From Lumbricus terrestris (lineage: Eukaryota > Annelida > Clitellata > Crassiclitellata > Lumbricidae), in contig OX457036.1 in assembly GCA_949752735.1 (NCBI GenBank), forward strand, positions 8,744,192 to 8,808,191: 64,000 bases of DNA, in the 5' to 3' direction. The notes under the pieces are model-generated. The model was not told the origin of the DNA, did no database searches, and was given only the letters and a program-made list of their open reading frames with translations. The number at the start of each line of letters is the position of its first letter. The first letter of the stretch is position 1. Shown in pieces: positions 43,940-55,900 of the stretch. The translations under genes and the position numbers were made by a program.

Positions 43940-46900
43940 TTACGACTGTTGAGCAATGTAAGATCGTGACGGAACAAAGTATTTCTGATTGGTCTTGAGC
44001 ATCAGAAGGATCGGCTGTTGATCGTAGAGAGGATCGAATTCGTCGCCTGCACTCGGAAATGGATTCATCACGACCTTTTTCATCGGCAGATTGATGTAGT
44101 TGAATGGCGGCAACTGAAACTCTAAAAAAGAGAAATTAATACGAGAGTTATGTTTTCTGAGAGATCAGTTTAAAGTAATTTAATGTAAAGCATGCTTTCT
44201 TGTATTAATGTTATGAACACGAAAAATTTAAACGTAAATAATAACAATAATAATAATAACACCATTGTTATCTCTGGATATAGCTTGCAACATCTGAGGA
44301 ATCTGCATCTTCTGGAATTCTACATCTTTTTAAATATACAAAAATATGTAAATGATAAATCACAAATAAAAATAAGTAAAAAAAAGAAAAATAATTAGAG
44401 AAATAATAATAATAATAATAATAACGCACTGCTTGATGTCACACTTGAGCGCAGTTTTTTTAGAGTCCAAGTACAAAATATTTCCACAGCGAAATGAAAT
44501 AAGTGAAAGAGAAACAAAAAAGAACAACGTAGAATTTCAGACAGTACTCAAATGCATCAATCAATTATTACGAGGTAGTCGACATAGTACCTACCGACTT
44601 GAAAGGATGTTTCTCGTCTCTCGTGACATTTGCTTGTGTGAGTATCACCAATGCGCACCAGTGGTCCTTTGCTGCAATGATAAAACACAACTTAAACTAC
44701 TTTTTATAGATCCCATAACAAGCCAAATTGCGTAAAATAGGGAAAGGTCTAAATTGAGTTCCAAGATAAAAAGCCGTGCTCACATCACAGTGAGCACTGT
44801 GAGAGATCTCTAAAGGAGCTGTAAAAATGTCAAGGTGCTCATTCCTGACTTATAATTATATGGTGCTCGACAGGGGCGCCCGCAGGCGTACGCACTTACG
44901 CAAGTGCGTACAGCAGCGGCGCCCGCAGACGTACGCACATAGGTAAGTGCGTACAGCGCGATGACCCAAAAGGTATGGTTTGGGGAAATTTTTGGTTGAT
45001 GACTAAAAAAAAAAAAAAAAAAAAGTCATCAGTTTTTTCGGCGGATAGAAAAGGTATGTTTTGGGGAAATTCTAGGTTGATCAGTTTTTTTGGCGGCCTA
45101 ACGAAAAATTTTCCCTCTTCGCCCCTCCATCGAAAATTTCTGTGCGTACAAGAAAAAAATCCTGCGGGCGCCGCTGGTGCTCGATGGTGTAATGGTTAGC
45201 ATTTTGGACTGTCAATCAAAACATTGAAGTTCAAATCCTCATCGGGCAGAAATTCAATTAGATATTTCTGCCCAACCTGCGCCAAATCACTTAAGTACAT
45301 TAACTGTATAGTAGTGGCGCCAGGAGGCTAAGCCCCTAAAAAGGCCATCCGGGTTTTTTACATGTAAAAATAAAATATTTCCATGACTAGCCCCTCCCCT
45401 AAAAACTGAAACATGTGCATGAGATTTCGACCAAATGACTAAAAAAAAGTCATCAGAAATTTTTGCAAATTAAAATGGAAAATTTCCTCTGCGAGGATTC
45501 AGCCCCCCAAAACTGAAATCCTGGTGCCGGTAACTGTAACTGTACACTCTGTCAGTGGGGGGATGAGACAGTGAAGGAGGGAAGATGTCGCATGCCCTCA
45601 TATGCCAAGGCCAAGAATATTAAGTCGCTAACATATCACACTCATAGCTGACTTAGCTGGTCACAAATGTTTTATATATTGATTCATTTCTTAATATCTA
45701 AAGAAAAAGTCCTCTCCTGCAAATCAGAAAGCTCTGAATACAAAACTTCCTCCACAAAAGCCTGACGTACCCACAAGGTCGAGGTAAAGCTAAGATTGTG
45801 TTCTTATTGGCTGACAGTCCGTCGTCATTGGCAACGCGAGGCTGCTTCTCATTGCTAAGCAACTTCTTGTGCATGGCCATCTCGCAGAAGTAGTTGATGG
45901 CGTCCATGTACGTGGCTTTGCTTGCTGCAGCGGCTCCAAGGTCGTTGCCAGTGGAAACCGTTACTATAGAAACAGAATCAGTAGCATTGAAAACAGCATC
46001 AGGATCACTGTAGGAAGTATTCGAAAACAATTAGGTAAACTCGTGACACCGCAGTAAAAGACAATGTAAATAAAAACACACTCACATACACACCTGTGAC
46101 TTATTTTGCTACTTGATTAAATTTTCTTGTTGTTGTGACACTTAATATCACTTCGGCTAGTTAGCGTAGAGAGCACCTCTGAGTAGATTTCTTGAAGATG
46201 CGCTATATAAAAATTCAGAATGAATGAATGAATACAATTACGCAATTCAAAGAATTGTAAGTCTCAGTAATACTGTAGTAGTACATAGTAAACACGTACA
46301 CTGGGGCAATGAAAACATGCCTATTACACGGTGAGTATGCATTGTGCAAACACGTTTGTAGAGCCATAACATAAGGCAGTGTAACTATGAACATGACAGT
46401 AACGTAGCTAAGTGTTGCTAAGTGCAACAACATGTAAGCAAAGAAACTGGGAATGCGATAAGTGAAGTGCATATAAAGCCTACGTCAATAACATAATCTG
46501 TGCATTGTAACGAACAATGCAACATCATGACATTCACCACTTATAGCATTTACACCTATTAGCCTTTACACCTATATGCATTTACACCTATTAGCCTTTA
46601 CACCTATTAGCATTTACACCTGTTAGCATTAACACCTATTAGCATTCACACCTATCAGCATTTACACCTATATGCATTTACACCTATTAGCTTTACATCC
46701 ATTAGCATTTACACCTATTAGCCTTTACACCTATTTGCATTCGCATCTATCAGTCAGGGTTTAAAGTGGGTGGGAATGCGTGGGAACGGCGTTCCCACTG
46801 CTCTTTAATTTCTTGGCTTGCGTTCACACTGCTCACCATGCATGGAGCCCTTGAAGCATGGGCGTTCCCAATAAAACTTCATCAGCGTTCCCACTGCTCA

Positions 46901-49900
46901 CAGTTGGCGTTCCCACTGCTCACAGTTGGCGTTCCCACTGCTCACCCATACCACTTTACCCATTGCTATCAGCATTCACACCCATTTGCATTTACAGTTT
47001 TAGAACGGTTTGTATTCGCACCTATTTAAATTTATACCAATTAGTATCTACACCTTTTAGCATATACACCCATCAGAATTTACACCTATTTGCATTTACG
47101 GTACGTTTTTGCATTTACACCTCCTAGCATAAATACTCATCAGCATTTGTACCTATTAGCACTTGCACCTATCTGCATTTACAACTATGAGCATCTACAC
47201 TTATTTGCATTTACACCAATCAGCATTCAAACCTGTAAGCACAGGCATTATTAGCATCTACAACTATTATCGTAACTATGTCTGTATTATCGAATTTCTC
47301 AGCTCTATTTATTCTGATGATAAATCGATATTTTGTGTCAGAAATCTCACGTCACTGCCAACCATTTTTATAAGATATCACCGAGCGCATTGCTCAGATG
47401 GTGTGGAAACACTGACCAAGTCCTTGGGCAAGACCTTCACTCGCACAATTTTGCTCAGCGCTTCGGCGTGAAACTCCGATGCATTGTCCGCTCTGTAATC
47501 GGGAGTACCTCTGAGTAGATATCTTGAAGGGGCGCTATAACAAGTGCACATACATACATACATGCATTTCAAATACAGTTTTATTGTATTTTTTTTATCA
47601 ATTGTATATAATTGTACTGGTTTCTTGCAGCTCTTCCTTTTGGGCCAATTGTCAGATATGTCAAATTGAGAGTGGATCAGTGGAACAATGGTTGTGGAAA
47701 TTCTTACCGGAAATGACCCCTGACCCGGTCGTTGTTTTGACGACGTGCTGACGAAGACAACGAAAGTGCACAACAATGACAACCGAACAGAAAAGAAAAA
47801 AGCAAATTATTGATTTATACCTTTGTGAAAAATTAAACTAATAGAAAACTATACATTTACTGGTTCATGCAAAACCCGAAGAACAAAAGAAAAATGAGGT
47901 GATCTTAAACATCTGTCAAATGTGATGTGCACAAACACAAAAGTGCCCAAAACACAAAAAGTGTCCGAAACTCAACAATGTCCACATGCTCATAAAAGAA
48001 GTCAAAAGTCATGCATAGTCACTGACAAACAACATGCATTTCCATTGTGTATGTACCTCAAGACTAGGCTCAACTCAGGAATAGCGTAAGAGGAGGGTTG
48101 GTATTACTCTGTTACAAATAGATCTGATCTAATCTTATCTAATCTAATCTAATTTGATAACTGCCATGGCGCAGTTAGCGACATCATGATCGGCTCAACC
48201 AACCACGATTACCAGACTTCATTCTTAAACCAAATTAATTCAAAACATCTTTCTGTAAAATCACATTGTTCCCACCTAAAATAAGTAAGAACTTCAAAAA
48301 AATGTTAATGCAACTTATTACAAAATAGTGAAAGGAGTCCAATTGAGGAGTTGATATGCAAAACCTGATAAATCCATTTTTTGCATAAATGGACTTAAGG
48401 GTACCAGTGTGTTCAGCTTTTTGAAATACATCTATGAAAATGTTTTTGAGATGCAGAACCTGATAATTCCTTGTTTAATTCTATGGCAAACTTTGGTTTG
48501 TAATGCAAAACCTGATAACTGAAGGCTGGAATTCCGTGCAAAACCTGACAAATCCATCAACCAATAGAAAGCCACCAGACACTTCCATTGACCAATAAGA
48601 ACCGACGTCTCTTACGGTAAACAAAAATGGACGACATGAACGAAACACAATAAAATGTACCGATTTAGGTATAGTTTTGATAGTATTCTGGTTTATAATG
48701 GTAATAAAGGAAGTAGTAAACGAAAGGCAAAGGGTTTATACCGAAACTTCAGAAAAACAAAAGGTTCATAAAAGCAAAAAACCTGAGCTTATGTGCATGA
48801 AAAGTAAGTAAGTAAGTTGCCCTGACGAGCACATGCGCATTACACTGAATAAAATAATTACGACGCCTAATCATTAGGTATGTCGTTAGTTCATCGGGAC
48901 AAATCACGCACTAGTTTCTACAGTCGCATGCTTTTGCAAGTATCAGCTTAAGGACCCGAAAAACCGATATTAAGCTGAACGTTTTGCATAAAATCACTTT
49001 ATGCTAAAAGTTGCATGAAAATGTTAAAATAGGCCCAATATATTAATCCAATCATGTCTGTGTCAACCATAGCAGTTGTAATTAAGTTATGGAAAGTGTT
49101 GAAGTAAAAAAAACTATGCTATCTCGCTTCCAGCCCTACAAAACCAGGTGCACAATGAGATTTGATGTGCAAAACCCGATAATTCCGTATTTTAAATCTT
49201 CATAAAACCTCTCCCAAAGTGACAGGATTTTCAAAAAGTGGTCTAATTAACTCAGGTACCTAGTAAACAATCAGAGGAATTCATATATTGTGTAAGGTTT
49301 GTCAAATTTCAGTGTTCTCAGTTTTTTGCATTTTTCTCAGAATAGTGAAAAGTGGATTTATCAGGTTCTGCATTTCAACTCCTCAATTGGACCCATTGAG
49401 AATTGCAGTTCAGTCCATTGTTGCATATTATGTGAAGTCAGAGTACAATAATAATTGGTCTCTGTTGATTCTGCTCCTATAAATTGCTCAATTTCGTAAT
49501 TTGAAAGAGCCTCCAGCCTCCCAGAATACAAGTTTGTCCATTCCATTAAGTTTGGGAGCATGTCATCAACAAATTGCTTGAAATAATGCAAACGATTGTG
49601 GTCATCAGATGGTTCAGTGAAGCAAGAAGCGCATGTCACACAAAAACAGCTTTGATGTCAAGAGCTTTCCATTTCAGTAACCGACTTGTTTTGTGTTTTT
49701 CCTTGCACAAGTTTCAGATGCCTGCAATAGGTTTTGTAGTACCTATAGCTAAAAGAACACACATGGTCACTGAATGCTTTTTTGCAGCACAGCACTGACC
49801 TCTGGTGGCTTCCTTGAGGAGACGAGACCCCTCAGTTGGTCCGGACGCACTTGGCCGTGAACTCCATGACCTTTCTGAAGCTGACCGGCTGAGTCACGAA

Positions 49901-52900
49901 TGTGATTCTTAAACATCGCCATCCATCTGTTTAACAAAAGGATCAACATTCGATGAAATCACATTCGACAGGAATTTCATAGAATGTTAAAGATGGCTCA
50001 CTCACTTACTTACGTACTTATTTACTTACTACTCTTACTTACTCACATACTTAATACTCATACACTAAAATAGTTACTCATATATTTACCTATATACTAG
50101 TCGTATACTTGCTCAATACTCAAATACTTATTCATATACCGTACTACTCATAAAGTTACATACTGCTCAGTGCTCATATACATACATAATTACTAATCAT
50201 ATACTTATACAATTATCATGCTCATATACCACAGTCAAAATATAATACAAAACAATACCACGTGACTGGCTAATTTGCAGTATATTCCGAGATGTTGTGA
50301 AATAGTTTGACCTGCATAGTTTGACCCACTTAGTTTGGCCTATTTAACCTGACCTAGTTAGTTTGACCTAGTTAGCTTGACCCAGTTAGCTTGACCTACT
50401 TTGCCAGCCAATCACCACAGGCTAAACGTAGCTTTGCATTTCGATCGCTTCCTTCAATCGTCCACGCATCCCACGATTCCAGTTCCCTCGGGAATTCACG
50501 ACTGGCGTCACGGAGTCCATTCCCTTCGAGGCTGCACAGCACCAGCTGCCTGGAATGAGAACATCATCAACCACAAACTCAGACATAATATTTATTTGTA
50601 AATTAAATAAAAGCCCAACTTAATTGTCCTCTGCTCCAAAGGATTGTTATGTATCAGTGAAAACTATAAACGATGAATATACCAGTCTTCACTAAACTGG
50701 CTTGGAAGTAGCAGCATAGCCATAGATATGAACTGTTGGCAACTTTATTTTCCTGACATTGGCACAAGAGGGTGAAGGGGTCAGTCCTCTCCCTTGCCAC
50801 CTCCTCTTCTCACTGACCGTGTACTCATTGCAGCTGAGTTTGGATGAATGGATGGATGGAAGGATGGATGGATGAATGGATGGATGAATGGATGGATGAA
50901 TGGAAGGATGAATGGATGGATGAATGGATGAATAGATGACTAGATGGATGAATGAATGGATGGATGAATTGATGGATAGATGGATGGATGAATGGATGGA
51001 TGGAAGGAAGGGCAGGAAAAAGAAAGGAAGGAATGAAGGAAGAAAGCATGGATGGATGGATGGTAGGAAGTAAAGAAGGAAATAAAAGACAGAAAAAAGA
51101 AAGGAAGAAAGGAAGGAACGAAGGAAGAAAGTACGGATGTATGGTAGGAAGGAAGGAAGGAAGGAAGAAAAGAAAGGAAGAAACGATGGAAAGCAGGAAG
51201 GAAGGAAGGATGAGCGGAAGTAAAGAAGGAAGGACAGGAGGAACAGAAGAAACAATGGACGAATCCCACATGTGAGGAAATCAGAAAAATGAAATCTGCC
51301 AGCCAGACTCACTTCAGCGTGTCATCCCCTTCAAGATAGAAGACCATCAGTTCCTGAAAGAAGCGCATGTCATGCCTTCCAAGCGCGTGCAAAAGTTTCA
51401 GCGTCGAATGCACGAACTCAACATCCTCTCTTTTGTCGTAGTTCGGAGACTTGACTCCATCGGACAGAACGGAATAGATGGCGCTGTAGATCTCATTCAC
51501 GTTCGTTATGTTGTAGAATTTATTTAGCTCCAGCAAAGAATCAACGACTTTCTTTTGCAGTCGACTGTCCGAGGTCCGAATGAGACGAGACAGCATGACG
51601 ATGAACTCCTCGAGCGTCCAAGGTTTTGACAAACCCTAAAATTATGTTTAAAAAAACCGTAGCAATTAACAATGCAAACAATGGAAAAAATAACAAAGGT
51701 CAACTTCATCAGAACCTCAAGACCTCGGTGCGGTTCTTTACAGCAACCACCTAACGAGGAAAACGTCTCTAACAAGAGTGTTTACAATGCTTAATTTCAG
51801 GTCAACCAAGGTGAGGTCATTCAATCTTCAATCTTCTTTATTGACCACCACCACAAAGTAATACAAACGTACAGTTTACAAATTCGTATGCAGGTTGTCA
51901 ATAGGTAAACCGAAAGGAGCATATGGTTCCGCAAGACTGGGTTCCCTATTTACATCAGTAATTTATCAATTATTATACACTGATGGTCATCATTATATCT
52001 TCATATCTAGTCATATTGTAAAATGTCAACTGCTGATTTTTATTTGGAGCTTAAGGCTCCTCGCAGGATGGGTAAAAGCACACTAAACAGAAACAATCAT
52101 AGACAATTCATGCAGTGTATATATGAACATAGTAGTGCTAGTACAAGTGCATCATGCAGCCTGATGCAGGCAACAATACGAAGTGGATAAACAAAGAATA
52201 TACTCACTTACTTATGTATCACCTACTTGCTTCTATAAATGTTTGGGCACAACTCACCTCCAGCTGAGATCGTGGAAAGCGTTTGTCGAACCAGTCTCTC
52301 CCTCGCAGGTGCTCCAGGTAATCCGGAAGTTCCTTGCCCTTCACTTCACCTTCAGCTTCCGCGTCATTCTCTCCACGGCTCCCAGCCTCCGACCTCTCCC
52401 AGGTCGTCAACTTAAAAAGATCGAAGTTCTCCCTGTCCTCGGAAGCGAACGAAGTTTCCAGACGGTGCTTGGGTTCATGAGACACGGCGGAGTATCGACC
52501 ATCTTCGTCGTCATCAGCGGTTCTTCCCAGAAGGGAATGGTCATCCAGTTTGGAGTGTCCGTCGGGTTTTGGAGTGGAAGGAAGTAGACGGTCCATCGTG
52601 GAGTCTCGGCTGGCTCTTGAAGTGGGAGACAGAGGTTTTCCAGCAGGAGTGAACGGCTTCGTGAAGTCGTCTTTCTTTTCCGTTTCATCTTCATCGTCCA
52701 CGACAATCTAGAACAGTGGTTCCCAACCTTTTTTGACTGTCGGGTCACTTTTTCTACGTTGGAGGACATGAGGGCCACTTTTTCTTAGTTGAAGGACATT
52801 AGGGGGCCACAAGGCTAAAATTTAATTAGCTAAAGGCATATAAAATTGTTATAATTGAACCAAAATAGAATGTTTGATGCGATTTAATAACATCCAAATA

Positions 52901-55900
52901 AAATAATTTGCAATATAAAAGAGTTATATATTCTATCATGTCCAAATTATCAATTTTTACATACATTTTTCTTAATTCATTGAGATGCTGTGGCCCACTT
53001 TTGTAGGCCAGGTGGGCCACTTTTGGCCCGCGGGCCACGGTTTGGGAACCGCTGATCTAGAAACATTTTTTAAGAAGGGGAACGTAGGTAAGGCAAGACT
53101 ACAATAATAATAATATCAACCTTTGTTATATTCCTTTTAACGACAAATATAGTCTCATAGAATCAAAGGCTTGACAGAAATCTTATTAGATTAATAGCTA
53201 AGACCAAACCAAAATAGAAGAGAAACTGGTAACAGAGTTGGATGTTTAATCGGATGCAAATGCCTGACGAAATCAAAAGCTTTATGGAATCGGAGGATAA
53301 ATTAAATCAAAGGGTTGATAAAATCATGGGTCTGATGGAATCAAAAGCTTCACAAAATCAAAGGCTTTCTATTGACTCAAAGGGTTGATGGAAGACTCGA
53401 TGAAATCAAAAATTCAACTATATCAAATTGTTGTTCAATTCAAAGGCTTCATGGAATCGAAACCTTAACAGAATCAAAGGCCTCTGATTGATTCAAAAGC
53501 CTGATAGAATCAAATGCCTAATGAAATATTAAAAAATGTAAAATATATAAAAATGTAAAATATAAAAATGCAAAAAAATAAATTGCAAAATATAAAAATG
53601 TAAAATATATAAAAATGTAAAATATAAAAATGTAAAATATATAAAAATGTAAAATATAAAAATGCAAAATATAAAAATGTATTGGTGCTCCATGCACCAC
53701 ATAATCGCAGTTTCACAAACCAGGCTGGACGATTTCCTGAGGATATTCATCAGCTTTGACTTTGCAGCCTGGTCTTCCGATTCCTGTGATCGTTTTCCAG
53801 GTGGTTGCCTCAACTCCACCTCATCATCATCCGAGTACTCTAAGACTTGAACTCGATCCTCAAAAGAAGCTGAACTACATCGGCTGTCGGTCGCTTTCTT
53901 CGCCATCTGAAAGAATTGAACAACAATCCATTTTATGCCGATGCATCACAACTTCCTGTTTCAGTCTATGTTGTAATTGTAACCTTCTAATGTAAAGTAA
54001 CATAGTCTGACATTTACACTACAAAATATTTATTTGTTAGCGTACTTGCCTTTCAGCATGGAGAGTACAGGTATGAGCCTGATCTTTCGAAATGGTTACT
54101 GTACAGTGTGTAGTGACCTTCAGCAAGTCCTTTACTTACTCAGTGCCATCAATTTTTCATGTTCATTAGACAACATTTGGTGCATAATAACACAATATAC
54201 ATTAATAACAATGACGAGTAATAATGATAATAACAATAATAATAATAATAATAACAATGATAATTACAATAATATTAACAGGGGAGGATCCAGGGGAGGG
54301 GGCCAATCCGGCCACGACCCCATTTAGAAATTTCTTTATTTTTGACCAGCTATTCTGGCTCGGAAAGTTGGTGTGCCCTTCCCCATGAGTAGTTGATCCG
54401 TAGGCCCTCCCCACGCCCACGAGGTCCGTACAACTAAAAAAAGGTCATCAACTATTTTGGCGGATAAAATGGTAATGCCTAAAAAAAGGTCATCAGATTT
54501 TTCGGCGACCAAGACGAAAATTTTTCCCTTTCCCAAGTAATAGTGTCATAAGTGGTAGTACTTTAAGATATTTTCTCTCTTATTAGAATCTAAGTCCTAG
54601 AGGGATCATAATCACACATCTTGAGGGCACTAGCAGTAATAACAAAATTCATAATAATAGAACAGAGATTTACCCTACAATCTTGATAATCTCTTTCGAC
54701 CTTCGCTGTATGGTTGCAAAATTTAAAAAAAAAACTTCTCATCAGTAACAATGCTCAATTGTCACGATATTTACAGCATCTCAGTCATGAGTATAGAGTA
54801 CAACAAGACTTGCCAGTCATGAGTATAGAGTACAACAAGACTTGCCAGTCATGAGTATAGAGTACAACAAGACTTGCCAGTCATGAGTATAGAGTACAAC
54901 AAGACTTGCCAGTCATGAGTATAGAGTACAACAAGACTTGCCAGTCATGAGTATAGAGTACAACAAGACTTGCCAGTCATGAGTATAGAGTACAACAAGA
55001 CTTGCCAGTCATGAGTATAGAGTACAACAAGACTTGCCAGTCATGAGTATAGAGTACAACAAGACTTGCCAGTCATGAGTATAGAGTACAACAAGACTTG
55101 CCAGTCATGAGTATAGAGTACAACAAGACTTGCCAGTCATGAGTATAGAGTACAACAAGACTTGCCAGTCATGAGTATAGAGTACAACAAGACTTGCCAG
55201 TCATGAGTATAGAGTACAACAAGACTTGCCAGTCATGAGTATAGAGTACAACAAGACTTGCCAGTCATGAGTATAGAGTACAACAAGACTTGCTAATTGC
55301 AATCACACAATGCAACGACTTCATAAATTTTGAGTTTGCAATTGCAAGCAATTCATGAAGTAGCACTCTAAAGCTAAGCATATAGGGCATCAGCATATTC
55401 ACGAGCGCTGCATCATATCAGAAATTTATATCCAGTCAAAATAAATTCAACCTCACTTGGGAAAGAAACCACGTACCTGTTGGATCCTCTCCATTCGTTC
55501 GGGGTCATCCAGCCGCATTGACCTTGACCCTTTCACCTCTACCCGTTCCATCTGCTGCTCCGTGCGCTGTGGGAAAAGCAGCTTTACCAGAACAGAGTTC
55601 GGAATGAAGCCGTCAATAGGTGGCAGCAGACGACTTTCCGGATTGCGTTGGATTTGTTTCGGAGGCGGGAAAAACCCGGTGGGTAGTTTATCCAGAACAG
55701 ACTGGTCAGGCTTTTCTGTGGCAAAAGATGAGAATTTCAAATTATGAAAATGTACCAACTTCTGAACAATTTTAAATTTTAAAAAAATCCCTTAAGTTTT
55801 AAAGACTATATTAACCATTTGAAACTTTGCAAGTTTCATATCAAATTCAATAAATCTAAAAAAAACAATTAATAGATGAATGAGACATACACACAGACAC

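Noticed and set aside
50692..51312. Minus-strand frame of 206 codons rich in PSIHPS and SFLPS
   Set aside because: It is a translation of the GGAT/GGAA microsatellite; only its ends touch real WD40 exon 13 sequence in another frame.
52407..52778. Minus frame of 123 codons running from the hAT element into WD40 exon 12
   Set aside because: Out of frame with the 150-codon exon that continues in phase from exon 11; it is a shadow frame.
54782..55293. Regular 32-bp repeats resembling a CRISPR array
   Set aside because: Units are contiguous with no spacers, and the DNA is metazoan with introns; it is a minisatellite.
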